Positions 35,288 through 44,383 of a stretch of DNA of 64,000 nucleotides are shown piece by piece. Both the position numbers and the translations under genes were made by a program. This DNA comes from Paenarthrobacter aurescens (GTDB lineage Bacteria; Actinomycetota; Actinomycetes; Actinomycetales; Micrococcaceae). How positions within the stretch are numbered: position 1 is the stretch's first letter; each line of letters opens with the position of its first letter. Where the stretch lies: NCBI RefSeq assembly GCF_041549525.1, contig NZ_CP157456.1, positions 3,224,001 to 3,288,000 of the forward strand, read 5' to 3'. The notes beneath the pieces were generated by a model. That model was given only the letters and a program-made list of their open reading frames with translations, did no database searches and was not told where the DNA came from.

Positions 35288-35974
35288 ATGACCGCTGTAG
35301 ATACTCTGAAATATGCAGCCCTTGGACAGCCTAGGCGCGTGAGTCGGTGGGACATCCCTCGTCTCGCTTGGATGCTTTCTTCTGCGCACACACATCGCTT
35401 CGGTTGGATTCTTGCGCCGTTCGTCTACCTTTCAAACGTAGAGGCGCTCCGGCAGCGCGCCAGCATTGGAGGAGTATGGCACAGCAACGCGAGACTGCTT
35501 TTGCTGGCGCTGCCCCTAGGCGGACCGAATCGCTCAAAAATGTCTCAGCCCTGGTGGTTGGGCATCGCCGTATTGGGCTCATTCGTTGTTGGCATGTTCG
35601 ACAAAACACTCGGGGCATTCCTGCTGACGGCGTGTATTACTGTTTTAGTTTTCCTTACTGTGCCAACAATTTTCATGCTGCCCAGGCTGTGGTCCCCGGA
35701 TGCACGTCGGGCTAACGCGGCTCTCAAAGAGTGGTCCGAGTCCTTTGAGTCACAAGCGTATGTTCTCTCATCGCTGGTAAAGGACAGCCGCGTTGAATGG
35801 GGAGTAGCGGTGCCGTTCGTAGAGGATGTCATCCGCGCAGCGAAACTGCCGCCCGGAACACCCTTGGCTGCGGTAGCCAACAACGCCAAGCAGGCTCGCT
35901 TCCTGCGGGCACTTGGCTTCCAGCCGCTTGAGCACGACGGCGTTACTACTCAAGCCATGGTTCGAAAGACCTGA
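35288..35974 (+). CDS. Hypothetical membrane protein with GNAT-like C-terminal motif
   Basis: A 228-residue protein; the ATG at 35288 follows GGAGAGTGAAG, preferred over the frame's upstream GTG at 35186. Two membrane segments occur at about 112-130 and 134-155. The C-terminal 70 residues include VAVPFVEDVIRAAKLPPGTP and NAKQARFLRALGFQPLEHDG, the latter resembling the (N)xxARxLYxxLGF end of GNAT acetyltransferases. Either a membrane-anchored acetyltransferase relative or a chance likeness. Divergent from SelO. Confidence 0.65.
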   Translation: MTAVDTLKYAALGQPRRVSRWDIPRLAWMLSSAHTHRFGWILAPFVYLSNVEALRQRASIGGVWHSNARLLLLALPLGGPNRSKMSQPWWLGIAVLGSFVVGMFDKTLGAFLLTACITVLVFLTVPTIFMLPRLWSPDARRANAALKEWSESFESQAYVLSSLVKDSRVEWGVAVPFVEDVIRAAKLPPGTPLAAVANNAKQARFLRALGFQPLEHDGVTTQAMVRKT

Positions 35975-35987
35975 GCCGATGCCTGCT

Positions 35988-36275
35988 TCAGGGACACTGC
36001 TCGTTGTACGGTGCCCGGGGAAGGGCAGGCAGTTCGTCTATGAGCTCATTCGCAGCGTGCGCCAGCAGGTCTCTCTGTAAGGCCGGCAGCGAGTGGGATG
36101 ACTGCAGGTAGGCATCCACCTCGTATTCGCCCACCATCCCGCCAATGGAAAAATAGCGCAGCCACAAGTCTTCATCGGGAATTCCGGCGCTTTTCAGGGC
36201 TTTGCGCAGACCCTTGAGCTGGAGTTGCTCCTGAAGAGATAGCCCCTCGCAACTTCCCCGCTCAGGTTCCCTCAT
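35988..36275 (-). CDS. Small helical protein coupled to the GAF-ANTAR regulator
   Basis: A 95-residue protein from ATG 36275, behind GGAGGAGGGAC. The start lies inside the last codons of the GAF-ANTAR gene (14-nt overlap), so translation is coupled. Sequence is helical: LSLQEQLQLKGLRKALKSAG, SIGGMVGEYEVDAYLQSSHS, LPALQRDLLAHAANELIDEL. I have no family name; proteins of this size adjoining ANTAR regulators may modulate them (inference). Confidence 0.7.
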   Translation of the reverse strand: MREPERGSCEGLSLQEQLQLKGLRKALKSAGIPDEDLWLRYFSIGGMVGEYEVDAYLQSSHSLPALQRDLLAHAANELIDELPALPRAPYNEQCP

Positions 36276-36993
36276 GGACTCTGTCCCTCCTCCCTCCGCC
36301 AAGGATTTCAGCGCTGACCGCTGCCAGCGACTTCTTCGATTCCTGGGACAGGTTCAGAAGCTCCCTGACCGCTTCTTCTTCCGTCAGGCCACGTTGCCCC
36401 ATGAGGTAGCCCTGTGCGCGGCTTATGGAGTCGCGACTGTTAAGTGCCTCAACAAGCCCTTCGCTGAAGCGCTTTGGCGTCTCGGTGCTCTGAATGTTGT
36501 CCAAGAGGATGGCTGCCGAGGCGGCAAGCTTCTCCAGGGAACCGGCGGTGTTTTGGTCGTAGGCATCACCGGCAGCGGAGTAGAGCTTCATGGCTCCAAA
36601 ACAGCGGGGCCCACGAATCAGAGGAGCACTGATCACTGAAGCGATGTTCAGTTCCCGCGCGGACTCGGCCCATGCCGGCCACCGGTCATCTGCCCCGGCA
36701 TTGCTGACGATGACGGTCTGCTCGGTTGCCCACGCACTCAAACACGGGCCTTCTCCCAATCGGTACTGGGACTGATCGCCTTGGATCACCAAAGGGTCCG
36801 TTGCTCCGGCACTTGTCCTGTTGCCCTGCTCATCAATGAGCGAGACGCCCGCCCCCGCGCTGCCGGGGAAGGCATCGCGGACACCCTCCGCCAACAGTTG
36901 TACGGCCCTGTCTACCTTTTCTTCGGTCAGGAGCAATCCCCTGATCCGGGCGAGAGTGAGCGTTAGCTCATCGAGGGGAAGCTGCTGGGACAT
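36262..36993 (-). CDS. GAF-ANTAR transcription antitermination regulator
   Basis: A 243-residue protein from ATG 36993 (a GTG at 37014 is possible). A GAF sensory domain occupies about 20-165 (FPGSAGAGVSLIDEQGNRTS, EGPCLSAWATEQTVIVSNAG, ASVISAPLIRGPRCFGAMKL). An ANTAR domain at about 175-225 (LNSRDSISRAQGYLMGQRGL then TEEEAVRELLNLSQ) binds two-hexaloop RNA to prevent termination. Such proteins are frequent in actinobacteria. The ligand is unknown. The next gene overlaps its end. Confidence 0.92.
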   Translation of the reverse strand: MSQQLPLDELTLTLARIRGLLLTEEKVDRAVQLLAEGVRDAFPGSAGAGVSLIDEQGNRTSAGATDPLVIQGDQSQYRLGEGPCLSAWATEQTVIVSNAGADDRWPAWAESARELNIASVISAPLIRGPRCFGAMKLYSAAGDAYDQNTAGSLEKLAASAAILLDNIQSTETPKRFSEGLVEALNSRDSISRAQGYLMGQRGLTEEEAVRELLNLSQESKKSLAAVSAEILGGGRRDRVHEGT

Positions 36994-37184
36994 GATGAAC
37001 GATTGACCTTCCACGGGATGACAAAACCCGCCGATAATTCCAGGCCGCTTGCTGAACCTGATCCAATCTCAGAATAGGCATAGCAGGATTCCCTTCGTCA
37101 ACGGCCACGACGGCACTGAGCTGGCACTGAATGTTAGGCTCGGCTTCAGTTGCGCTGTCCGCGTTGCGGGGTCTTGGGGGGAAC

Positions 37185-38402
37185 ATGGGAAACTTTCGGT
37201 TATTTGCGGTGAAGGCCGCGGCATTCGGTGCCTTGTTGATGGGCTCGACGGCGGTTGGTGCCGCTCCCGCTGCAGCTAACACCCAGGACTGGGTTCCTCC
37301 CATGCTCGGCATGCCTTACGTTGGCTCGGAACTGACCATAGGCAAGGCCGACTACGGTCTACAGGACTGCCAACCAACGGCGGATGCACCGCACGGATTC
37401 GTCATGGAATGGTTGAGCAACGGTGAACCCTTACCAGCAGAGCGTCAGGGCGAATTCCTGAAGCTCCTTCCCGAGGACCAAGGCAACCGCATATCCTTCA
37501 ACGTTCACGGCGTGTGCTCTGAATCTGAAGTGTTCCACAGCGGCGAGACCGCGCCCATCGCAGCCTCCACACGCTCCATGGGCTGGACCGGCCGGGGCAA
37601 CTTTGAACTTTTGGGCCGCACCAATGACGGCAACCTGGTCCTCTACCCTCACGTTTACACCCCGGAGTACTCCATCTGCCCGTCCGGTGCCGGGTGCGTG
37701 AACTACACCCACACCTCGGAAGCACCACGGGTGATAGGCCGGGGCTTCAACATTTTTGACATCGTCTTCTCCACGGGCGACTTCGACGGCGACGGCAACA
37801 ACGATCTCCTGGGACGCGATAGAAACGGAACCCTTCACATCTACCCGGGAGATGGCCGCGGCGGGTGGCTTCCACCGTCGCAAATCGGCTGGGGATGGAA
37901 CATCTTTGACACCGTGGTGGGGCCTGGAGACTTTGACGGGGACGGCAACAATGATGTGCTCGCGCGGGACACCGCCGGAGACCTGTACCTCTACCCGGGT
38001 GACGGCGACGGCGGGTGGCTGGCTCCCTCACACGTAGGCACGGGGTGGGATGTCATGAACAAGTTGGTCACTCCCGGTGACACCGACGGCGATGGCGCCG
38101 TGGACATCTATGCCCGGGACCAAGCCGGCCTCCTGCACCAGTACCCGGCGGACGGCAACGGCGGATGGAAGGCACCATCCATTGCGGGCCATGGCTGGGA
38201 ACTCATGGCTGAGATCAGCGGCGCCGGTGTCTACGAACGGATCTTCGGATTCCGCTACTCCGCCCTTAAACCCCTCAACGACATCGTTGCCATTGACGAA
38301 ACGGGCGACCTCCGCCTCTTCAGCAACTCGGAGTACGGGGCCGGCCTCTTCGGCAATACCCACATTGGGACGGGCTGGGGAATCTTCAACACCCTGATCT
38401 AG
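37185..38402 (+). CDS. Secreted FG-GAP/VCBS-repeat protein
   Basis: A 405-residue protein; the ATG at 37185 follows GGGGGGAAC. The signal peptide covers about 1-33 (cleaved near APAAANT). A first beta domain (VPPMLGMPYVGSELTIGKAD, with a Cys pair) is followed by at least four FG-GAP/VCBS-type units of about 43 residues, each with a calcium-binding-like D(F/T)DGDG(N/A) motif, e.g. GDFDGDGNNDLLGRD and GDTDGDGAVDIYARD, and a YPGDG(R/D)GGW strand. This is the layout of secreted adhesin-like or lectin-like propellers. It ends at a palindromic terminator shared with the convergent GT2 gene. Confidence 0.9.
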   Translation: MGNFRLFAVKAAAFGALLMGSTAVGAAPAAANTQDWVPPMLGMPYVGSELTIGKADYGLQDCQPTADAPHGFVMEWLSNGEPLPAERQGEFLKLLPEDQGNRISFNVHGVCSESEVFHSGETAPIAASTRSMGWTGRGNFELLGRTNDGNLVLYPHVYTPEYSICPSGAGCVNYTHTSEAPRVIGRGFNIFDIVFSTGDFDGDGNNDLLGRDRNGTLHIYPGDGRGGWLPPSQIGWGWNIFDTVVGPGDFDGDGNNDVLARDTAGDLYLYPGDGDGGWLAPSHVGTGWDVMNKLVTPGDTDGDGAVDIYARDQAGLLHQYPADGNGGWKAPSIAGHGWELMAEISGAGVYERIFGFRYSALKPLNDIVAIDETGDLRLFSNSEYGAGLFGNTHIGTGWGIFNTLI

Positions 38403-38425
38403 GCATGGGTCAACGCTGAGTGATC

Positions 38426-38445
38426 CCCTGGGTGATCACCCAGGG
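38426..38445. terminator. Palindromic bidirectional terminator
   Basis: The 20-bp perfect palindrome CCCTGGGTGATCACCCAGGG lies between the stop codons of two convergent genes (38402 and 38449), so it can end transcription from both sides. Confidence 0.75.
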
Positions 38446-38448
38446 TGG

Positions 38449-40812
38449 TCACCGCAGTGAAATCCGACGACGGCGGTCGGTTCCGCCGCGCAGGTCACGG
38501 TTGAGCCGGCGGTCGCCATGGTAAAGGATGGACTCCCAGTCCACCTCTTCGGGCGTCTTGGGAACCACCAGCGACTCCGGCTTGCCCTTGGGTTTCGGCG
38601 TGACGTAGAGCCAGTTCACTGCACCCAGAACAACATCCACCGTGGAATTCCACAGGCCTATGTACGCCTGGATACACCACATCGCCAATACTGCGTTGAG
38701 TGAGGCAAACGCAACGTTGCCCCAGTTGCCCTGCTGAGCGTCCCGCCACACCGTCAGGACGGAGAACGCGACGATTGCATAGGGAATCAGGACGTAGATG
38801 GCGGGGGCTGCTGTGCGGTCCTTGACCTTCGGTGTTCGAACAAAGGGAATCTTGTCCCCCGTGAGACCTTGCTGAAGTGATTTCAAAACACCGGCAAGGT
38901 TGACCGGCAGCAGGATGAGGTTGAAGCCATAGATGCGGAAAATATCGCTGAAACGGTGCCCACAATCGCGGAGGTCCGAGCCCATGCATAAAAAGTAAGG
39001 GAGGGCTGCGATGAAGACGGCCGGGCTGAGGAGCCTGCTGTCATATGGGTAGGCCAGGAGGAAAAGCAGACCGAAGCTGGCCCAGGTAATGGACGCCATG
39101 TAATTCACGCGCAGGAGAACCTCGCGGATAAGGATCCGCTGGCGTTGCATCCGCCGCTGCGAGAGCTGGTTCCACAGTTTGGGAAGAATCAGCAAACCAC
39201 CATTGGCCCAGCGCCGGCGCTGAACTACCAGTGAACCGAAATCGGGTGGGGTGGCGCTGTAACTCAGGCGCTCCGGATAATTCACCAAGGTCCAGCCGTG
39301 GGAACCCAGGTCAATGCTGGATTCCGTGTCCTCAATGACGGTTCGGTCCTGGATGTAGGTACGGATTTCAAACCCGCCAACATTCTCCACTTCCACAATG
39401 TCCTCAATGGCACATTTGCGGATAATCGCGTTGGCTCCCACCCAGAAAGTGGCTCCGTAGAATGTCATTCCCTGGTGAAGAATGTGCTGAATGTCAGTGG
39501 TGGCCCCGGCGATCCTTTCGATCCGGGTTGGGGCGCCACGGAACGATGAATACGGAGTCTGCGTCACTGCCACACGCTCATTGCCCGCGGATTCCAGGAA
39601 ATACACCAGGCGCAGGCAGTAGTCCCGCAACAGCAGGGAGTCCGCATCCAACGTCAGCAAATAGGTGCTGTCCGGAACCAGCAAATCATCATCGCGCGGA
39701 ACCAGGGATGGGCGAAGCACCACGCTCCCCGCAGCCTCTTCCCGCCGCCACCGTTTACCCATGAGGGAAATGTAGGCATTCAGGTTCATGGCCTTATTGG
39801 CCTCGTGGGAAAGGCTCGCGTACCTCTTACGCTCAAAAGTCTCCGTGCGGACATTGAAAATCCATGTGAGTCTCAGGTAGAGCTGTTCCATCCGCTCCGG
39901 GGTGGGAGCCGTGTTCTGGGCCTTTGCTGCATTGAGCGCCAACAAGACAAGCCGGAGCTCACGCGCCAATCCCATGATGACCAGGTCCACAAAGAACTCG
40001 TCCACATGGTCTTCCACGGTCTCGGCCTCAGCCATCGCCTCCAACCACTCCACCGCTGCCTCGTACTCGGCGATGAGGAGTGCGAGCTCCCCTGTTTTCT
40101 CTGCCGAGTCCGGGTTGTCCTTTTGAGAAGGCAACCCGCGCCTCTCCCGGAAGCTTTGCAGGGCCCTGTTGGCGCGCTCCGCCGGGACGGATAAAGCATC
40201 TGCAATCTGCCCCGCCAAAGCCCTGGTCTGTTCAAGCCGGTGAATTTTCTCCGGCTCGGTAGGGTGTGGTGGATCGTCCAGCAGAAGCACCACCCGCAAA
40301 TCCGGAAATTCCTGAAGCGCCGCAGACCACAGCGTGCCCCTGACCACCTGCGGCTCTTCGGCGTAGGAGGGCACCAGCACCGTCACGGCCTCTTTGTAGT
40401 TGGCGAAGTGAGTGTCCAGTTCCCCTCGAGGAACCCTGCGGTGTTCCTTGAACCGGTAAAGCGCCCCTTGCCGCGCCATCAGGTACATCAAGGCCGAGAA
40501 CGTCAGGAACGTGACAACAATCAGGTAGGAAATTGACTCGAACCCGAATCGAAACCCGGAGTTCGGATTGTCAACAAACTGACGAATGATGGTGGAGACC
40601 ACGTAATAAAGCCAAGCACCCACAGTGACGAGTATTGCCAGCCGGCCAAGAACAATCTTCCGGGAAGAGGGAGTGGGGTGAACAATGGCCAACGGCTCGG
40701 ACCGCCGCTCAGACCCCCATTGCCGCTTTCGTCCCGCATTTTCCGGGCGGTCGCCAGGACGCTGTTCGGGATCCCGCGCCACATCGGATAAATCAACCAT
40801 CTGGTCTGTCAT
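38449..40812 (-). CDS. Membrane-embedded GT2 processive glycosyltransferase (cellulose/chitin-synthase-like)
   Basis: A 787-residue protein. Two N-terminal membrane helices (about 53-77 and 93-112) lead to a GT2 domain with the four catalytic motifs: LLLDD (179-180), LDADS (389-391), IEDTE (494-495) and QRRRW (531-535). Several C-terminal helices follow (about 555-720). Between the first two motifs lies a long helical insertion (about 185-335) not found in typical cellulose synthases. Processive enzymes of this class make beta-linked polymers (cellulose, chitin, hyaluronan) and extrude them through the membrane; the sugar cannot be read. It is divergent from a GH18 protein, which may act on the polymer. 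Confidence 0.92.
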   Translation of the reverse strand: MTDQMVDLSDVARDPEQRPGDRPENAGRKRQWGSERRSEPLAIVHPTPSSRKIVLGRLAILVTVGAWLYYVVSTIIRQFVDNPNSGFRFGFESISYLIVVTFLTFSALMYLMARQGALYRFKEHRRVPRGELDTHFANYKEAVTVLVPSYAEEPQVVRGTLWSAALQEFPDLRVVLLLDDPPHPTEPEKIHRLEQTRALAGQIADALSVPAERANRALQSFRERRGLPSQKDNPDSAEKTGELALLIAEYEAAVEWLEAMAEAETVEDHVDEFFVDLVIMGLARELRLVLLALNAAKAQNTAPTPERMEQLYLRLTWIFNVRTETFERKRYASLSHEANKAMNLNAYISLMGKRWRREEAAGSVVLRPSLVPRDDDLLVPDSTYLLTLDADSLLLRDYCLRLVYFLESAGNERVAVTQTPYSSFRGAPTRIERIAGATTDIQHILHQGMTFYGATFWVGANAIIRKCAIEDIVEVENVGGFEIRTYIQDRTVIEDTESSIDLGSHGWTLVNYPERLSYSATPPDFGSLVVQRRRWANGGLLILPKLWNQLSQRRMQRQRILIREVLLRVNYMASITWASFGLLFLLAYPYDSRLLSPAVFIAALPYFLCMGSDLRDCGHRFSDIFRIYGFNLILLPVNLAGVLKSLQQGLTGDKIPFVRTPKVKDRTAAPAIYVLIPYAIVAFSVLTVWRDAQQGNWGNVAFASLNAVLAMWCIQAYIGLWNSTVDVVLGAVNWLYVTPKPKGKPESLVVPKTPEEVDWESILYHGDRRLNRDLRGGTDRRRRISLR

Positions 40813-41028
40813 TGTTCCCCATCAGACATGTGATCAGCCTCTTCCGGCCCGATAGCCGGTGAAGGTCAGCCTCCGTAGCAAAGGCGCCGCCGATTGCCCT
40901 TATAGTAATCGATACCAGAGTCTTACGTTTTCCGGCGTGGTCTACGGAAATTCCGGGCATAAATCCGGCCTTGTCATAGGGTCTTGCTTCTTCTCTCTGG
41001 AAATTTCGGCCTTAATATTGGGGGATTA

Positions 41029-42582
41029 ATGTCCAACCGCTTTCCCGGGCGAAAGCTGTCCTGGATTCGGCTCTCCGTGCTGCTGGCAGTCATAGCGGCA
41101 GTTGTAGGGACCGGCGTCGTTTCCTGGCGTAATTACACAGATACCCGTGCCGCGGCAGCGCAACCATCGCACTTCATGGGATACGTGGATGTGACGGCAA
41201 CACCCCGGTACGCCTTTGAACAGCCGGCTGGAGACAACACAAAAACAGTGGTGTTGTCATTCATCGTGGCTGATGCCAAGGACGGGTGCACACCCTCCTG
41301 GGGGTCCTTCTACAGCTTGGACGCCGCCGCGTCAGACCTTGATCTGGACCGCCGCATCGCCCGCCTCCGCCAGACCGGTGGCGAGATTGCGGTCTCCTTT
41401 GGCGGGTTATCCAACAAGGAGCTCGCCACCGCATGCACTGATGAGGTCCGGCTGCAGGAGGCCTACTCATCTGTGGTGAGCCGCTACCACCTCAACACCA
41501 TTGATCTGGACATCGAAGGCAGCGCACTGGCTGACAAGTCCGCCCTTGAACGGCAAAGCAAAGCAATCGCCGCCCTGCAGAAAGCCAGGCAAGCTGACGG
41601 CAAGAGCCTCTCCGTCTGGCTGACCCTGCCCGTAGCTCCGGCGGGACTGACCGCAGACGGAACGGCCGCCGTCGAGCAGATGCTCGCAGCCGGAGTGGAC
41701 CTGGCCGGGGTGAACATCATGACCATGGACTTCGGCGAAAGCCGGGTTGCCGGGCAGTCCATGCTGCAGGCCTCAACTGCGGCCGCCGAGGCAACCCATG
41801 CCCAACTGGGCGATGCCTATTCGGCGGCGCAGCAAAGCCTTGGCGCACAAACCCTATGGCGCAAGATCGGGCTGACTCCCATGATCGGCCAGAACGACAT
41901 TGTGGCTGATGTGTTCACCATGGCTGACGCCCAAGGTTTACACGACTTCGCGCAAAGCAAGGGCGTGGGCAGGATGTCCATGTGGTCCTTGAACAGGGAC
42001 GCCGAATGCGGCCCCAACTACCCCACTCTGACGGTGGTGTCCGACGCCTGCAGCGGTGTGCCGCAAGGTGCTTCGCGCTTCTCCGATGTCCTGGGCGCGG
42101 ACATTGACACCACAGCCACCGCCTCCCCCAGCCCGTCGCTGCCCACAGGCACCACCACTGCCGCTGCCGTTGTGGACGATCCGGCAACCAGCCCCTACCC
42201 GATCTGGACGCCTGTGGCCACCTACGCGCAGTCGGACAGGATTGTGTGGCAGGGCAACGTTTACGAGGCCAAGTGGTGGACCAAGGATGATGTTCCCAAC
42301 GATCCCGTTCCGGACCGGGCCGCGGCCCCGTGGAAATTGATCGGCCCCGTCCTCCCCGGCGACCGGCCCCAGCCGGAGGTCACGGTTCCCGCCGGCACCT
42401 ACCCCGCGTGGTCGGCCACCACCGTGTACCGCAAGGGCGACCGGGTGATGCTGGACCAGCACGTTTTCGAAGCCAAATGGTGGGTTCAAACGCAGAGCCC
42501 GGAAGCTGCGTTGCAGGGATCCACAGATTCGGCATGGATGAAACTGACCAACGAGGAACTGACCAAGATTCTTGGCCGGTGA
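41029..42582 (+). CDS. Membrane-anchored GH18 chitinase-like protein with two chitin-binding modules
   Basis: A 517-residue protein from ATG 41029, behind TTGGGGGATTA. An N-terminal anchor at about 13-33 precedes a GH18 barrel (about 50-360): strands VVLSFIVADAK, IAVSFGG, the catalytic DxxDxDxE-like site read as NTIDLDIEGS (Asp159, Asp161, Glu163), and VNIMTMDFG. Two CBM5/12 modules end the protein (ASPYPIWTPVATYAQSDRIV with GNVYEAKWWTKDDVP; YPAWSATTVYRKGDRVMLDQ with HVFEAKWW), typical of binding insoluble chitin. Divergent from the GT2 synthase. Either a chitinase or an enzyme trimming an endogenous GlcNAc polymer. Confidence 0.92.
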   Translation: MSNRFPGRKLSWIRLSVLLAVIAAVVGTGVVSWRNYTDTRAAAAQPSHFMGYVDVTATPRYAFEQPAGDNTKTVVLSFIVADAKDGCTPSWGSFYSLDAAASDLDLDRRIARLRQTGGEIAVSFGGLSNKELATACTDEVRLQEAYSSVVSRYHLNTIDLDIEGSALADKSALERQSKAIAALQKARQADGKSLSVWLTLPVAPAGLTADGTAAVEQMLAAGVDLAGVNIMTMDFGESRVAGQSMLQASTAAAEATHAQLGDAYSAAQQSLGAQTLWRKIGLTPMIGQNDIVADVFTMADAQGLHDFAQSKGVGRMSMWSLNRDAECGPNYPTLTVVSDACSGVPQGASRFSDVLGADIDTTATASPSPSLPTGTTTAAAVVDDPATSPYPIWTPVATYAQSDRIVWQGNVYEAKWWTKDDVPNDPVPDRAAAPWKLIGPVLPGDRPQPEVTVPAGTYPAWSATTVYRKGDRVMLDQHVFEAKWWVQTQSPEAALQGSTDSAWMKLTNEELTKILGR

Positions 42583-42584
42583 AT

Positions 42585-42641
42585 CCTGCCCTTGTTCGCC
42601 CCACTCACCGAACTACCGTGAGATTGGCGGATAAGTGCGGG
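42585..42641. repeat. Palindromic element, copy 1
   Basis: A 57-bp imperfect palindrome whose left arm CCTGCCCTTGTTCGCCCCAC is nearly identical to the complement of the right arm of copy 2 (44307-44363). Left and right arms of this copy match at about 17 of 24 positions. It sits just after the GH18 gene's stop and may double as its terminator. Confidence 0.6.
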
Positions 42642-42749
42642 ATTGGCGGAGACGAGCTGTATTCTCTATCTGAGCCACGTCTTGTTGGCCTTTTCTGGTT
42701 TGGAACTACGCCCCGCAGGTGCTGAACCATGGACGTTCCTGGGGGAACA

Positions 42750-44288
42750 ATGATTCAGTCCCGCTCCTTGAGATTCCCTGCCCGCATTAAATCGGTGAAA
42801 TGTGGAATCGCTGCCCTCACCGCCTCAATGTTGCTGTCTGGGTGCACCATGATTCCCCTTCCGGGAAAACCCGCGGCAACCACGCCGCCTTCCAGCCCGG
42901 CTCCAGTTGCTCGAAATACAGAAATCGCGACGGCGGCATGGGAAGTACCGCTCGAACCGATCGGTCAGCCTGTGGTTGCCGACGGCGTGGCTTTGGTTTA
43001 CGCGAAAACTGCCACCGGGGTGAATGCCCATGCATTCTCTGTAGCTGACGGCAAACAGTTGTGGACACAGCCCGTTCATCCCGGATACGAGGCACCTTCG
43101 GTTCCCCTTGAACCCGTTATTACCAGGACAGCCTCAGGACGGAGCACCGCAATCTTCCTGCAGGCTGCTACCGCTCCGGCCGGTCTTGAAAGTGACGAAG
43201 CCTGGTGGACCGCTCCTGTTGCCTTTGATCTAAGCACCGGCAAGGAGCTGTACCGGGGCCAGCCTGAAGTTGTGAGCACCCGACCCTTCGCATGTGACGG
43301 GCTCTTGGACCTGTGCTTTGTTGCTTATGACCAAGAATCCCAATCGATTGAACATTGGGTTGATATCGATTCCGGCGAGGAAACCGGTGGTGCTGACGTC
43401 AACCCGCTCACCGGGGTTTTCCGGCCCATAGGAAAAGAGCTTTACTCAGTAGTTGAGGACGGGGTGGAAAAGCTGGCCCACGTCTCCTTCGGCGAAGTCT
43501 TGTGGGAAGTGGAAACTGAGAAAATCTTTGGTAAAGGGGCTTCCGCCGATTTTGGCGGGCGCTTCATTTACTCCGAAAAGCTGGATCTGTTCGTCGGCTC
43601 AATGTGGATCAACCCCACGAATGTTTCGCCGGACAAGTTTGCCGAGCAAACTTTCACCATGAACCTACGCGAAACCGCTAAGACAGTGGGTTTCCGGGCT
43701 TCCAGCGGGCGGGTGCTGTGGACGGCGGACGGCTCCACCCTTGATTGCTCACAAACAATGGGAACCGAGGCCACCACGTTGGAAGATGGCGATTCCTTTC
43801 CCCTCCGCTGCGAATTCACCGAGGGCCACATCGAGTTCCCGTCAGGCAAATACCGCAGCGCCAAATCGAAGCTGGTTGGCTACTACCCCCTCACCGGCGA
43901 CGTCTCATGGGAGACCGAACCCGTGGACGTCGGCTGGAGCACCCGGGAACTCATTCCCACAGCAGGCCACGGCGATCATGCGATTGCAGGTGTCCCCAGA
44001 AGCCAAAATCTACTGGACACCAGAACTGGAAAATTCCGCGGCACAAGCTTCGAAGATGTCTTTATCTGTTTGGAACAGGCCATGTATCCCATGCCGCCAG
44101 GAGGCCCATACAAGGATGTTTCCGGTTCCGGCTCGTTCTGGGCATTCCCCTGTATGAAGAGTGGGTCCGCGGTTCCTGCACTCACCTACGGCGCCCTCAT
44201 GGACGTGAGCACAGCCGACCAGGACACCGCAGTCATCTCCTTCGAAGGCAAAGTGGCCGGGTACAAGCTGCTGAAGGACTTTGTCTAA
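42750..44288 (+). CDS. Lipoprotein with PQQ-like beta-propeller
   Basis: A 512-residue lipoprotein from ATG 42750 behind CTGGGGGAAC. The signal peptide ends in the lipobox ASMLLSGC, followed by a Pro/Thr-rich linker. Propeller blades of the PQQ/BamB type are visible as recurring strands VAxDLSTGKELYRG, ASSGRVLWTADGS and LTGDVSWETEPV, with aromatic residues at tryptophan-docking positions. It is probably an extracytoplasmic scaffold or binding protein. A palindromic element lies on either side of the gene. Confidence 0.82.
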   Translation: MIQSRSLRFPARIKSVKCGIAALTASMLLSGCTMIPLPGKPAATTPPSSPAPVARNTEIATAAWEVPLEPIGQPVVADGVALVYAKTATGVNAHAFSVADGKQLWTQPVHPGYEAPSVPLEPVITRTASGRSTAIFLQAATAPAGLESDEAWWTAPVAFDLSTGKELYRGQPEVVSTRPFACDGLLDLCFVAYDQESQSIEHWVDIDSGEETGGADVNPLTGVFRPIGKELYSVVEDGVEKLAHVSFGEVLWEVETEKIFGKGASADFGGRFIYSEKLDLFVGSMWINPTNVSPDKFAEQTFTMNLRETAKTVGFRASSGRVLWTADGSTLDCSQTMGTEATTLEDGDSFPLRCEFTEGHIEFPSGKYRSAKSKLVGYYPLTGDVSWETEPVDVGWSTRELIPTAGHGDHAIAGVPRSQNLLDTRTGKFRGTSFEDVFICLEQAMYPMPPGGPYKDVSGSGSFWAFPCMKSGSAVPALTYGALMDVSTADQDTAVISFEGKVAGYKLLKDFV

Positions 44289-44306
44289 ACGAACACCGGA
44301 GTAAAA

Positions 44307-44363
44307 CCTGCCCTTGTCCGTCCTACCCAGCGCACTACTGCGAGTGGGGCGAACAAGGGCGGG
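44307..44363. repeat. Palindromic element, copy 2
   Basis: A 57-bp imperfect palindrome beginning CCTGCCCTTGTCCG and ending GGGCGAACAAGGGCGGG, in inverted orientation to copy 1 at 42585-42641. It lies between the stop codons of two convergent genes and may be a bidirectional terminator. Confidence 0.65.
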
Positions 44364-44383
44364 ATCCGGGGCATAATCCAGAC

